Of a stretch of DNA of 64,000 nt, positions 1 through 9,919 are shown piece by piece. Each line of letters begins with the position of its first letter. The stretch's first letter is position 1. Under the pieces are notes generated by a model. That model had not been told where the DNA came from, made no database searches, and saw only the letters and a program-made list of their open reading frames with translations. A program made the translations under genes and the position numbers. This DNA comes from Yponomeuta sedellus (lineage: Eukaryota > Arthropoda > Insecta > Lepidoptera > Yponomeutidae). The stretch lies in the NCBI GenBank assembly GCA_934045075.1, contig OW203725.1, positions 2,570,775 to 2,634,774 of the forward strand, read 5' to 3'.

Positions 1-160
1 TTTCTTTTTGACATTTGTAAATTTGATTGATATTTCTTAATTGGATTGTAATAACAATCCAATTTAGAAATAACAATCAAATTTTTACATAATAATGTAC
101 AGAGTTAAATCTTGACTTGTAATGAATATTACCAATAAATGATGTCTATGTCTATGTCTA
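1..160 (-). repeat. Family Q repeat, copy 1 (cut by window edge)
   Basis: This stretch matches, in reverse complement, the segment at about 46290..46402: TTTGACATTTGTAAATTTGA, AACAATCCAATTTAG and ACTTGTAATGAATATTACCA all reappear there. Inside is a short hairpin (AATTGGATTGT / ACAATCCAATT around 38..64). The window starts inside the element, so its full length is unknown. It may be a LINE 3' end or a small DNA element; no coding capacity is visible. Confidence 0.6.
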
Positions 161-804
161 CAAACAATTATCTTCTGTGCCTGAACTAGGTTCTAGACCT
201 GTATCTCAGACAGACAAAAGACAGGTAGTCGGTGCAGACATGATTCTTTTTAAAGTTTCTGTTAACCGGCCTGTTATTCGCACGTCGTGTCAAGACGTGA
301 TCCTGGCAGAAATAGTCAGCATCGACTGGTTACTATTTTACCAAAACTTGAATTGAAGACTGCAAAATGTGATCAGCCGTTGGTTGTACTATGCACACAC
401 GCTGTGAATACATCTGGAGCTTGCAGCTGAATAGATCCAGCCATTAGACGGTATTCAGGCGCGGATTGTTTGCGACCGCGGGCTTGTCTCATGCAAATTT
501 GTGGACACACCGCGTTAGCCACATGCCGCCGTGTTGGGGTACTCAATTCGGTAGCGCGCTAAGATACAGAATACAAATTCATAAATACAAAAAAAAAAAT
601 ATCTGTCCTGTAATGTGACCAGCCCTCCTATTACATAGCATTCCATTCTATCGAGTGAAGCATTTAGACGACTCCTAAGTGTCAAAAAATGTATGCATTT
701 GACAGCCGGAGTAGCTTAAAAAAAGTAAAAATCAACGTCACGCAACTCAGTGGATACTTACGTAATAATGCCCCTGGACATGCATCGTGGCTACAGAACT
801 TGGT
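161..804. other. Unassigned intergenic sequence
   Basis: No reading frame, RNA gene or repeat was recognised. A GC-richer patch at about 455..560 contains an octamer-like ATGCAAAT (493..500); nothing else supports a regulatory role. Confidence 0.4.
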
Positions 805-1037
805 ATAGTCTATTAGCTTTTAGAATATACCTCGGCTACTATAGGATAGAATCGGATATAAGTATTCGTGTAATAGAAATGTCGGAACTAATATGACACT
901 AACTTTAACTAACTTTTCAAAATAGTGAAGAAAAGTTTTATACAGAGCAGGAAGTAGTATTACACTCGTGTGCTTTCGGCAAAATTCGAAGCCTACTCTA
1001 GAGCCCGAAGTATATTCTAAAAGGTAACAGACTATAC
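805..1037. mobile_element. Family J inverted-repeat element, copy 1
   Basis: About 230 bp bounded by inverted ends (TATAGTCTATTAGCTTTTAG on the left, AACAGACTATA on the right). Copies occur at about 10792..11215, 14931..15153 and 41178..41405. All share GAAGCCTACTCTAGAGCCCG or its complement near one end and TCGGAACTAATATGACACT near the other. It has no coding capacity, so a non-autonomous DNA transposon (MITE) is the best reading; the superfamily is not determined because no target duplication is clear. Confidence 0.65.
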
Positions 1038-2494
1038 AGTACGATTAAAATCAATTAGCGATTCGGCCAACCTCGGTAATTGTCGTGAATCCCTCATCTG
1101 TCACGTAGAGTTATCAATTTACAGAATATGACCATTACTTATATTACTCGTTATCTTATTAAATACAATACAAGAACGATATGCAACAAAAGCTCCTTTG
1201 TAGCTCAAAACTAACACAACCGAATCGTTAACTGACTTTAATCGTATTGTACACAGGTGTTTTCAACACAGTATTGGTTCCTTGCTAGTATTGGCCACCT
1301 CAAAAAACCAGACAACCGACTTGGTTTCCAACCTCCTATTGAAGACGGCACATGAAGATGAAAAATGTGTGTGTATGTGGGTGTGTGTGTGATTGTGTGG
1401 GTGTGGGTGTGTGATTGTGTGAGTGTGACGATGCGAACACGCCCAACGGCCAACCCTAGATTTTGAAGTAGATCTTCTGTTGTAGTTATTTATTTTATAT
1501 GTAGTTAGCGACGTATGTCCCTTATCGTACACGTGATCCTGAGGAGTTCAGGAAGTTAGGACCATCTGTAACGTTACGTAATTACTTCTGGTTTAGGTAA
1601 CTAGATTTTACTATAGTCAGTGTCCTGTATAATCAAATCAAACAAATCATTTATTTTGACAAAGACTAACACGACAAACTAACACGATATAACTAAATTA
1701 CATTTTTACCAAGTAATAGGTACAACGTCTGAATCACATGACCTATTTAGTTCTAGTATTGTTGGTGTCAAATGCCTTATTATACATATTTATAGTCATG
1801 GGGTACTTTAAGATTTATAAATATTTGCAACGGGAACTTGGTAACAGTCGAAGATTACCACTACCCTCCGCACTAGTTAGAAACTGTTTTGCGGCAGAGT
1901 AGATTCGTCAACAACGTGACCAGTTTAGATTGCTACATACAGTGTGGTTAATCTTACGGTGTCTAAAAATAAGAGGCTCTTTAAGTAAAACGCTGTATAA
2001 CTAGCGATAGTATGACCTCAATCACAACTGTGATCGCAGGATTGTTGAACTTGCCTGCTGAGGGCAATGTTGACATTTCAGACAGACTCGATCGTGGATA
2101 GCACTTTGAAAAAAATCAAGTACAGTGCTACCATAAATAACGTACCTGATGAACTATCCACGTTTATGACGTAAATAGCTCAGAGCCTTGTTGACTGTGC
2201 TGACTTGTCAGCTAAGCTTAATCACCTCTCTCTCTCCTTATGTTCCCACTCTCGTCGAAGACTGCCATTATTTGTTTCTTGGGCTTGCACAACATTTAGA
2301 CGAAATTCTTTCTTCGTTTGAGCTATTTCCAACTTCCCGGTATTGGGCCGCCCGCATCGAGCTACTTCCCGCCACCGTAACCAGGACATCAGATCGTCTG
2401 GTGGAGGCCCTGCCCAAACCATGAAGGAAGGGATGATGATTGAGCTATTCGATCTTCAAACGCTTTTTGTAATTAGAACGAATTACAGTCTTTA
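1038..2494. other. Unassigned intergenic sequence with a GT-rich tract
   Basis: A degenerate GT-rich simple repeat lies at about 1367..1437. The patch at 1640..1760 (ATCATTTATTTTGACAAAG) looks like an antisense LINE 3' end, but no partner copy was found. At 2385..2412 the segment TGGTGGAGGCCCTGCCC resembles a piece of the LINE relic near 55515. No gene is supported. Confidence 0.4.
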
Positions 2495-2660
2495 AATTAC
2501 TTCAGCCAGATGTTGCTGCCTGTACGTAATACAGAGAGGATTGTAAAGCGGTTCGCAATTTCACTGATGCCGGTAAGTAGCCCATTAGCTCAGTGGCATG
2601 GGTGGAATTTTTAAAAAATTGTCCTTATCACAGGTTAGTGCATTAAAAAGAATATAATAA
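2495..2660 (+). mobile_element. Family A SINE-like element lacking its tRNA-like core
   Basis: Starts at the family motif TTCAGCCAGATGTTGCTGCC and ends in TTAGTGCATTAAAAAGAATA. Relative to full copies it jumps from TAGCTCAGT directly to GGCATGGGTGG. About 45 bp containing the second half of the A-box arm, the anticodon-like arm and the B box are missing. Confidence 0.8.
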
Positions 2661-2840
2661 TGAAAACGAATTCATTGGTTTATTCACTGGTAGCATTTCC
2701 CTTACTCGCAAAATAATAACTTCCAAGTTTTATGACTAGCTGTAGACTTTATTGCCGATGCTACTTATTACCATGGTCACATTCCTTCTTTTATTTTTGG
2801 TTGTACCTAGTTGCTGACTCTGGTTTTTATTACACCTGTC

Positions 2841-2911
2841 GATATCAACCCTTGTATGTCCTCACTGCTGGGGCACGGGTCTCTTCCTGCATCGCAGAAA
2901 GGTTACGCCTG
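2841..2911 (-). mobile_element. Family B SINE, 3'-end fragment
   Basis: Antisense 3' end of the 5S-like SINE: GATATCAACCCTTGTATGTC followed by CACTGCTGGGGCACGGGTCT and the TGCATCGCAG hairpin. It is truncated after about 70 bp, as expected for a 5'-truncated retroposon. Confidence 0.75.
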
Positions 2912-3244
2912 TACTAATCACCACCAAAAACATGGCTATCTGTGAAAACTTTTTGTTACCTATCTTCATCTACGTGTGCCAATTTGATGTCCACCTAACC
3001 TGTGCCTAATAAAATAATTCAAATGATACTAGGTTCTCTATTTTGCAGCCGGGGGCTCGTGTGAAATTGAAACAGAGCGCCCGCCATGATTCACTTACCT
3101 GCGGGCCAAGTACAGTCACGTACATAATTAAAGCTGTGGCGGCGCATCCATGAAACGCTTGCTTCACGCTTGATTCTTGGGTTCAATTGTGGGAAGTATA
3201 ATACGAATTTGTTACAGTACAATATTTATTAAATGGTAAAGGCT
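2912..3244. other. Unassigned intergenic sequence
   Basis: Nothing recognisable. A short GC-rich patch at 3047..3100 is unexplained. Confidence 0.35.
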
Positions 3245-3695
3245 TGAGAATCGCTCGTAGCCCCGGCTACCTTAGTGATCTTAAAAACGATCACGAAAAT
3301 TAGGCATCATACGGCGAGTTCAGTGCATGGATGAGTGCCCGTCTATGACTAACGCTAGTGGCATTTTTCCGAGCGGTTCCATGCTTCGCATGACACGTTA
3401 AGCAGTTGGTGTTGGCTGCCGTTAGATGGCAGTCGTTAAGCCAAGTCAGAGGCCTTAGGGCGGCTTGAAAACTTCTGACAGTAAGACCACCTACTAGTCT
3501 TACAATCTCTACCAATCCTGACCAAGCCAAGTCAGAGACCCTAGGGCGGCTTGAATACTTGTGACAGTAACACCAGCCACTAGTCTTGCAATCCTCCACC
3601 AATCCGGTCTTGGCCTCCGTGGTGGAGTATGGCCTATACCTTTCTTAGGGAAGAGACCCGTGCCCCTCGGTGGGGATACAATGGGTGGATGATGA
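3245..3695 (+). mobile_element. Family B 5S-like SINE, variant with ATG-repeat tail and internal duplication
   Basis: The head reads GATCACGAAAATTAGGCATC then GAGTTCAGTGCATGGATGAG and TGCCCGTC, aligning with the 5S rRNA internal promoter region, although diverged. The body follows the family order (CGCTAGTGGCATTTTTCCGAG, GGCAGTCGTTAAGCC, GTGGTGGAGTATGGCC). About 84 bp beginning CCAAGTCAGAG is present twice in tandem (about 3440..3523 and 3524..3607). The 3' end is CCTCGGTGGGGATACAATGG followed by TGGATGATGATGA rather than GGGTTGATA, so it is a second subfamily with a different LINE-type tail. Confidence 0.8.
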
Positions 3696-4290
3696 TGAAA
3701 TCTTAAGCTATTAAGTCAAACTTTTACATATTGAAGTAATAAATTAGAACAAAACAGTGTTATCAATTTCCCTGACTAGTTTTTCCATATAACAGTAGAT
3801 AGATAGATTATTATTTACTGTATGTAGATACACCAGAAATTACATTCCTAAGAGACTTAGTAATCAAGTTAAAACCAATACAAACTAAACAGAGGTTGCA
3901 ATTGCTTGACACGTTTTTTTTAAATATAGTGTTTTTGAAACATTATTATTCATTTATTATAAATATACATCGCCGTACTCAACATAATAATTAAAAATTA
4001 CTTCTCTTTCTGAAAGTTTCTATGCCTGTTTACTAGTTTGGTAACTGCCTAGTAATCTTGTTAAAGAGGACAAATTACTAGTAGGTATCAAAACTATTAT
4101 GATCCCACTGAGTAAATATAAATCAGAGGAATTGACACCTGTATTACTGATTTTTATCTACGTCATGGCTAAACTAGTATTGTAATGTGTAATGGTACTT
4201 GTAATATAATTGTATTGAAATTAATTCAAGTATTTTATTCAAACTTACATATAAACTGTGACTTATTGAACGTTACAAGTTAAACCAGGT
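3696..4290. other. Unassigned intergenic sequence
   Basis: AT-rich, with no recognised gene. A GATA-type tail (AGTAGATAGATAGATTATTA, near 3795) suggests the end of an old antisense retroposon. Confidence 0.35.
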
Positions 4291-4303
4291 GTCCATTAAG
4301 TGT

Positions 4304-4405
4304 TCGTTATCAACCCTTGTAAGTCCCCACTGCTGGGGCATGGGTCTCTTCCTGCATCGCAGGAAGGTTAGGCCATACTCCACCACGGGGGCCAAGTCCG
4401 GGTTG
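4304..4405 (-). mobile_element. Family B SINE, 102-bp 3' fragment with target duplication
   Basis: Only the last ~100 bp of family B is present, inverted. It is flanked by an exact 13-bp direct repeat GTCCATTAAGTGT at 4291..4303 and 4406..4418. The constant end is GGGTTGATAACGA (read on the minus strand) and the variable end is the 5' side. This is the signature of target-primed reverse transcription and fixes the sense strand of the family. Confidence 0.9.
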
Positions 4406-4529
4406 GTCCATTAAGTGTAACTAGGCAATAAATAAAGTGGTAAAAAGTTAAGCAAGTTACTTTTCTAATTCATTTTGTTGGAATTGATATTGTTAAAGAT
4501 ACGTTTATATTAATTGTATTTATTTATTG

Positions 4530-4770
4530 TGGTGTTTAGTGGTCTCCTGCACTCATCTAGCGTGAGTGAAGGAGCCACTGGATGCTGTATAAATCAGCTC
4601 AATTCCTAGATGAAAAGGCTAAAATTTATTTAGGCCGGGTCATCTATCTCTCTCCAAAATGGTTGAAACTGATAATGGCTGACCTCTGCGTTATGCTCGT
4701 GAACGAGTGCTGTTCGTGTGTCTGGCCGCAGCAATTGTTATGTTTTCACGACTTATGTAAAACAATTAAC
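4530..4770 (+). mobile_element. Family P repeat, copy 1
   Basis: Matches 7390..7620 in inverted orientation over about 230 bp (GGCCGGGTCATCTATCTCTC, GTTATGCTCGTGAACGAG, CTGTTCGTGTGTCTGGCCGC). Its beginning, CATCTAGCGTGAGTGAAGGA through ACGCTGTATAAATCA-like sequence, also resembles the 3' end of SINE family C. A 63-codon frame crosses it, but the inverted copy does not conserve it, so no gene is called. Confidence 0.65.
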
Positions 4771-4857
4771 TAGTGCTTTGGTATTTAAAGCTATTAATGA
4801 AATTGAATGAATCATGGAATCTTATCATACGTATAGGTGGTGGTGTTAGATTTTACA

Positions 4858-4980
4858 GGACTTGAGAAAAGATGGAAAAAGAAGGACTTTTTCTCCACTA
4901 CACTAACGGCCCGAAGGCAGCGGCTTTCACTTTCATGTTACATTGTACTCTAACATTCAGCAAACAGAATTAAATTTTTT
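4858..4980 (+). repeat. Family O repeat, copy 1
   Basis: Shares CTCCACTACACT, GGCCCGAAGGCAGCGGCTTT and ACATTCAGCAAACAGAAT with copies at 7005..7085 (inverted), 24000..24110 (inverted), 37100..37258 and 40540..40620. It is probably the 3' end of a retroposon; no coding capacity. Confidence 0.6.
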
Positions 4981-4984
4981 TCCT

Positions 4985-5145
4985 TCTTCTTCTTCTTCAG
5001 GCTATATTATGTAGTCCACTGCTGGACATAGCCCTCCCCTAATGAGTGCCATAGTGTCCTGTCTTCAGCTTGCCGTATCCAGCATCTGCCGGCAGTTTTT
5101 CGCAGATCGTCATCCCACCTGGTCGGAGGGCGTCCAACACTAAAT
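4985..5145 (-). pseudogene. LINE G 3' end, antisense fragment
   Basis: Reverse complement reads the C-terminal coding end of the same LINE seen at 60745..60900, including the codons for the YVQQWT-like end (here from GCCCTCCCCTAATGAG, CTTCAGCTTGCCG, GCATCTGCCGGCAG). The tail is TTCTTCTTCTTCAGGC. It is broken by substitutions and is not a functional gene. Confidence 0.75.
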
Positions 5146-5460
5146 TCTTTACGTTGAAATAAATTGAATGGAATTGAATTTATTATTCTAACCTCAAGCT
5201 AAAAACATTACCACTCGACAGTACCGGTAGACAATCCGTCTGCCGCCACAATATCGTGTTATGTACCGTTTTGCCGGCTCAGCTCACCGCCCGCGGCTGC
5301 CCGTCTGCCCTCCTCTGTACACGGTATACACTGTGAGCCCTATGCCTTGATAGTATAGTCTGTGATGTCTACCCCATGCTAGGGTCTTATGCTCGTGAGA
5401 CAAAAGTCTAATCTAAAACACCAGTACAAAACCAGGGACTTTAGATGTTAATAACGAATT
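5146..5460. other. Unassigned intergenic sequence
   Basis: GC-richer at 5225..5320 (CACCGCCCGCGGCTGCCCG), otherwise featureless. No reading frame of note. Confidence 0.35.
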
Positions 5461-5706
5461 AAATAAATAAATATTCATGGACATATTACACAGATCTCGT
5501 TAGCCCTATACTAAGTACAACTAAATGACTTGTGTTATTATTTGCTAACTCGAGGATAGATTTAATACAATAAATACATAGATAACATCTAAGACCCGAG
5601 AAAAATTAGAAAAGTTCGTTTCCTAGTTTGACCCGGCCGGGAATCGAACCCGAGACCTTCGGTTTTACAGGCAGCGTGCCAAACCGCTGCGCCACCGAGG
5701 CCGTCG
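5461..5706 (-). mobile_element. Family E tRNA-derived SINE, near full length
   Basis: Read on the minus strand the head is GGCCTCGGTGGCGCAGCGGT (A box), then a TGTAAAA anticodon-type loop and GGGTTCGATTCCCGGCC (B box). It then runs to the family 3' end GGACATATTACACAG... AATATTTATTTAT. The loop T-GTA-A resembles tRNA-Tyr (inference). Related copies: 22998..23258, 32092..32430 (split), 41953..42012 and 61401..61644. Confidence 0.85.
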
Positions 5707-5914
5707 AAAGCCACATAAACCTGCGATGACCACACGAAAGGGTTGATGTATCAGCTGGTGTACCTATGGAATTATGGGATATCGTTATTTCTAGCGCATT
5801 AATTTATCAAGTCAAATCGCCCGTAGGCTGTTTGTATTATACCGACATAACTTATAGAAAGACAGGAGGAACTCTTAAACCCGTAAGCAATAGGTAACTG
5901 AGAGAAACTAAAAA

Positions 5915-6030
5915 TAGTGTAGTATTTTTTAAGGTTAACACGAGCACTAGACATAATAAAAAGTCCAGAAACGTTGGAAAATTTAAAATAAACGAGTAAG
6001 ATCCGTGTAAAAACAGTTTTTTATTAAAAA
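5915..6030 (+). mobile_element. Penelope-like element end fragment
   Basis: CCAGAAACGTTGGAAAATTT, AATAAACGAGTA and TAAAAACAGTTTTT match the outer end of the Penelope-like element just beyond 17488. The preceding AGTATTTTTTAAGGTTAACA matches 17555..17585 inverted. It is an isolated terminal fragment without coding sequence. Confidence 0.65.
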
Positions 6031-6190
6031 TAGTGATTTAAAAGTAGCAAGAGAATTATAAGAGGCATTGGAGTAAAAAACAACAGTGCTTTGGCCACGA
6101 GTAGTTTTGAACTATGAAATTAACCAAATCTAGGGCTTGCTCAGAATAGTTGTAACAAATAAAAGAGCAAAGAAAAAGGCATTACTAATT

Positions 6191-6561
6191 TAAAAACCTA
6201 TTTAGAGGCTAAAAATTTCACCCATGCCGGGATTCGAACCCGCAACCTCTGGCTATCCGTACCAGCGCTCTACCAATTGAGCCAATGGGCGACTCACGGC
6301 ATCAGTGAAATTTCGAACCTCTTTACAATATTCTCTGTATTACGTACAGGCAGCGACATCTGACTTAAGCAAATTGCATTACTTACAGCCCCTTTTCACT
6401 GATGCCGTGAGTCGCCCATTGGCTCAATTGGTAGAGCGCTGGTACGGATAGCCAGAGGTTGCGGGTTCGAATCCCGGCATGGGTGAAATTTTTAGCCTCT
6501 AAATAGGTTTTTAAATTTGTTCCTTAGCACGGGTTAGTGCATTGAAAAATAAAAATAGTGT
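6191..6561. mobile_element. Family A fold-back retroposon with 14-bp target duplication
   Basis: A minus-strand copy (6191..6392) is joined head to head with a plus-strand copy (6393..6561). The whole 371-bp unit is flanked by the exact direct repeat AGGCATTACTAATT (6177..6190 and 6562..6575), so it inserted as one piece. Both arms carry the same private changes: GATGCCGTGAG lacking one G of the usual GCCGGTGAG, and GGTACGGATAGCC. They therefore derive from one template. Each arm contains A-box-like GGCTCAATTGGTAGAGCGC and B-box-like GGGTTCGAATCCCGGC. Confidence 0.92.
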
Positions 6562-6699
6562 AGGCATTACTAATTCCAAACATTCACAGAAAGCTTCGTC
6601 ATAAAAAGTAAAGTAGTATCGTACTGGATTATTATTTGTTGTGCGTGTACAAAAGCGTATAGACTACTGCTCTTTCTGCCTATCTTTTTTTGTATGGTC

Positions 6700-6985
6700 T
6701 ATCAGCGCCCCGCTGCAGGGCACAGTCTTTCTCTCAGAGAGAGAGTAGGTATGGGCTTAGTTACCGCGCGTGCCCACCGTGGGTTGGCTATTTCATGCAC
6801 CGAGGTATTTGAACACCTGAGACACTCAGGTTTCCTCACGAAATTTCCTTTTACTATTGGAAAACTTAGCTAACTTAGAAAACAGAGTCCCGTGGTACAT
6901 GCCCGTACTGGGAATCGAACCTAGGTCTCTCGCTTCCGAGTCCATTGTTCAACCCACTGGGATACCAACCGCCTCTGTCTACCAT
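6700..6985 (-). mobile_element. Family D tRNA-headed SINE
   Basis: Minus-strand order: tRNA-like head (GGTTGGTATCCCAGTGGG..., GGTTCGATTCCCAGTACGGG), a middle with GTGAGGAAACCTGAGTGT, and a 3' part GTGGGCACGCGCGGTAACT... TCTCTCTGAGAGAAAG... GCCCTGCAGCGGGGC. Copies or parts lie at 18648, 19081, 21435, 42985, 44215 and 53123. The head is tRNA-like but diverged. Confidence 0.75.
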
Positions 6986-7004
6986 AAATAAATTAAATTT
7001 TACT

Positions 7005-7085
7005 TCATCGTATTGTAAAGAATTTAAATTTTGTTTGCTGAATGACAGTGTAAGGCGTTGCCTTCGGGTCGTAGTGAAGTGGATG
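7005..7085 (-). repeat. Family O repeat, inverted fragment
   Basis: Contains the complement of GGCAACGCCTTACACTGTCATTCAGCAAAC-type sequence and a diverged GACCCGAAGGCA. It is adjacent to a stretch ending TAAAATTCTTTATTCTTTAT (7258..7280) that resembles a LINE 3' tail. Confidence 0.5.
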
Positions 7086-7389
7086 TAAAGACAGCGGGAA
7101 AAAAACTTCACCCCTCTTAGTTTTTGAAGTGACATTGCATGATAATTTTGTTCTATATTGCATGATTTTAATTATGTTTTTAAACTTTAAATATTTGTAC
7201 GCCTCATATGGCAAAACATGCTGGACTTTCTCAACAACTTTATACTCATGTTACACAAATAAAATTCTTTATTCTTTATTCTGCCTATCTTTTATAAAAT
7301 CATCGCAAACCTTATACATCAGTTGCCGTATACGTATGATAAGATTTCATGATTGCCATCAATAACATCAATGCCAAAGCATTACTTAA

Positions 7390-7620
7390 TGGTCTTACAA
7401 AAGTACACAACACATAAGTGCCGCGGCTAGACACACGAACAGCGCTCGTTCACGAGCATAACAAAGGGGTCAGCCATTATCAGTCTTAACCATTTTGGAG
7501 GGAGATAGATGACCCGGCCTAAATAAACTTTGGTCTTTTTATCTAGGTATAGGAATGATTTATACAGCGTCTAGTGGCACCTACACTCACGCAAGATAGT
7601 TGCAGGGGACCAATAAAAAA
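7390..7620 (-). mobile_element. Family P repeat, copy 2
   Basis: Inverted counterpart of 4530..4770: GCCGCGGCTAGACACACGAA, CTCGTTCACGAGCATAAC, GAGATAGATGACCCGGCC. It runs into GATTTATACAGCGTCTAGTG, the same 3' motif used by SINE family C. Confidence 0.65.
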
Positions 7621-7985
7621 ACAACTATAGAGGACAATAAATCCATCATCAGTCTCAACCCTTTTGGAGAGAGCTAGACCACAATCAACATTAAGCGTGA
7701 CAAAGCATTTAAAACACTGATTTAGTTTTATTAAAAAAGAGATTTCCAATATTTTCAATAAAATAAAAGATAATACTGCTTTCAGCCATTTTGACTGAAA
7801 CACCCATAACACCGCGTGACGTCACGCTTAGTAAACTTCACCCATGCTTTGTTGTTACTAGTAATTACGATGTGATGTCAGATTCGACGCCATGACACTG
7901 CGAGCTGTTTTCCCACAGATTTAAAATAATTTTAGAAAAATGGCTTTAACCTTCGTTAACTCTAGTTTAGTAATAGTAATAGTAG
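7621..7985. other. Unassigned sequence
   Basis: Contains a second weak echo of family P (CAGTCTCAACCCTTTTGGAG at about 7650) and a palindromic CGTGACGTCACG at 7814..7825, which matches the CRE/ATF core. No gene is evident. Confidence 0.35.
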
Positions 7986-7989
7986 TTAA

Positions 7990-8160
7990 ACTCGAGACCT
8001 TAAAGCGGCCTAAAAATTCTGACAGTAAGACCAGTCACTAGCCTTGCAAGCCTCCAACAATCTCGACTTGCCCCCGTGGTGGAGTATGGCCTAACCATCC
8101 TGTGATGCAGGAAGAGACCCGTGCCCCAGCAATGGGGACTTACAAGGATTGATATCGAAG
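7990..8160 (+). mobile_element. Family B SINE, 3' half
   Basis: Begins in the body (AAAGCGGCCTAAAAATTCTG), continues through CCCCGTGGTGGAGTATGGCC and ends in AGGATTGATATCG. The 5S-like head is absent. Confidence 0.8.
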
Positions 8161-8198
8161 CAAAAACAGGACAGAGAAGGTCATACTTCAAAATGTAT

Positions 8199-8290
8199 AT
8201 GGCCTATTCCTTCCAGAGCACGAGTCTCTTTAGAGAAGAGACTCATGCCCCTCGGTGGGGACATAATGGGTTAATGATGATGATGTGATG
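8199..8290 (+). mobile_element. Family B variant 3' end with (ATG)n tail
   Basis: ATGGCCTATTCCTTCCAGAG, GAGACTCATGCCCCTCGGTG and GGGTTAATGATGATGATG. It ends like the copy at 3245..3695, confirming a subfamily with a trinucleotide tail. Confidence 0.7.
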
Positions 8291-8350
8291 AAGCTCTAGT
8301 TTATTACTGAATTAAAGATTTCTTTTCTACATAAAAAATGCATCCTCACA

Positions 8351-8572
8351 TTATGGAAGAGGATTTAAAAATCTTTTGACACGCCTATTTGACAAAACCT
8401 GTAAAATGCAACGGTAATTATTTCTCAAACACAGTTGAAGCGTGCGCCCGCGGCAACGTTGGCGCGTTCGGACGGACGGTGTAACATTGTTACGAGGCGC
8501 TGGCCCGTGCGCTCGAGGAAATAACGACTTTATCGAATATAGGGCCTCGGAATATGCTCCGGAAAATGTCAA
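8351..8572. other. GC-rich island of unknown role
   Basis: 8440..8530 is CpG-rich (GTGCGCCCGCGGCAACGTTG, GGCGCGTTCGGACGGACGG) in an AT-rich setting. A 73-codon minus-strand frame crosses it, but it resembles nothing known to me and is basic, as expected from CpG-rich antisense sequence. It could be an exon or promoter of an unseen gene, or an old repeat. Confidence 0.25.
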
Positions 8573-8784
8573 CTAGATGGATGTCCATGTTTGAAACGTA
8601 ATGCGTATGCTCAAGCTAAAACTTATCACATTACAGTGATAAGTTTTAATGTGATTAATTTGAATGAAACTTGTTGACTGTATTGTTTTTTTGAATATTA
8701 ACATTCGAGTTTCTTTGGTAGTTTCTTCTCCACATAATCTATTAATTGTGAAACTAATGACGGAATAATAATAAACTTCATTTT

Positions 8785-9000
8785 AAAAACGTATTTAGAG
8801 GCCAAAAATTCCACCCATGCCGGGATTCGAACCCGCGACCTCTGGCTATCCGTGCCAGCGCTCTCCCAACTGAGCTAATGGGCGACTCACCTGTATCAGT
8901 GAAATTTCGAACCTCTTTACAATATTCTCTGTAGTACGTACAGGCAGGCAGGCTAAGGACAATTTAAAATAGGTTTTTAAAATTGTCCTTAGCACTTCTT
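8785..9000. mobile_element. Family A element, minus body with plus-oriented tail
   Basis: A minus-strand copy from CGTATTTAGAGGCC through the tRNA-like core to TACGTACAGGCAGGCAG is followed by the complement of its own tail in plus orientation (TAGGTTTTTAAAATTGTCC, about 8970..8998). This is another fold-back arrangement, with a short second arm. Confidence 0.75.
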
Positions 9001-9756
9001 CTTCTTAGCACTTGATCTTCATTCCTTCACACCACACGATAACTGTGGAGGATAAAAAGATAAAATATAATTTATTCAAGTGTATATATTTGATGAAGAC
9101 ATTAATTTTCTAACTAATTAAATAAAATAATAAGTTTTCCTATAACTATATACAACTATTTATTCAAGTAACATTTTATAGTGACCTTATCTCTAAAGCA
9201 GTTTAGAGGATAATAAGAATATTCAAATAAAATCACATAAAGTAATTAGTACTTTAAATAGGTATCGAAAAAAATGTTAGCTGTGCTATGTACATTTTCG
9301 ATAATTATAATTGCTCAAATTTTTCTCACTTATCTCAATGTTAAATTTTTGCTGACGGTCTATTTATATGAATAATTAATGTACGGCACAAGCTACTTCC
9401 TTCTAATTAGTAACATACAAGTACCCTATTTTGTAATGTTCTTTTGCAAGATAAGATAAAAATATGTTATTTCATGAAAATGTTATACATAAAAAATTAT
9501 GATCTGTGAAGATTCAAAATTTATGTACCTAGTAAATCAATAATATTGCTTATAAAATTACGAATACCGCATTGCTCGATTTTGTTTTAAAATTTAAGTG
9601 TAATAAAAGTATCAATAAATATATTGTTCGTGGTCCAAATTTTCACCCAATTTCATACAAATACGTTTTGCCGCTTATCGGTTTCCTTCAGAATTGCCAC
9701 AGAGTACGAAAAAAATAAAAACAATCACGCGCCGATCGTCAAACAATGAAGTCACG
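9001..9756. other. AT-rich unassigned sequence
   Basis: No gene or repeat copy recognised. Confidence 0.4.
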
Positions 9757-9860
9757 TGACATCTACAAGGCTACGTGACTTCGTAGCATTATATTGCGCC
9801 CGGCGGCTACGATGCTAAGCGCTACGCTGGAGGCTACGACGTAGCGCTACGTGGAACTAC
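9757..9860. other. Cluster of GCTACG/CGTAGC motifs
   Basis: CTACG or its complement occurs about ten times in 100 bp (for example GGCTACGATGCTAAGCGCTA and GGCTACGACGTAGCGCTACG), giving several overlapping short hairpins. It may be a MITE core or a protein-binding array; function unknown. Confidence 0.3.
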
Positions 9861-9919
9861 TCGGATTGTATTAGAATGCAATTTCGAGATTATATTGGCA
9901 ATTGTTTGACTGATACATA

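Noticed and set aside
1367..1437. Telomere-like or regulatory GT tract
   Set aside because: The GT-rich tract is irregular and short; it does not match the TTAGG insect telomere repeat.
6420..6485. tRNA gene calls in the cores of families A, C, D, E and F
   Set aside because: The cores have A- and B-box words and a partial cloverleaf, but each lies inside a longer repeated unit present many times. Stems are mismatched, and family A has C instead of T before the putative anticodon. They are SINE heads, not tRNA genes.
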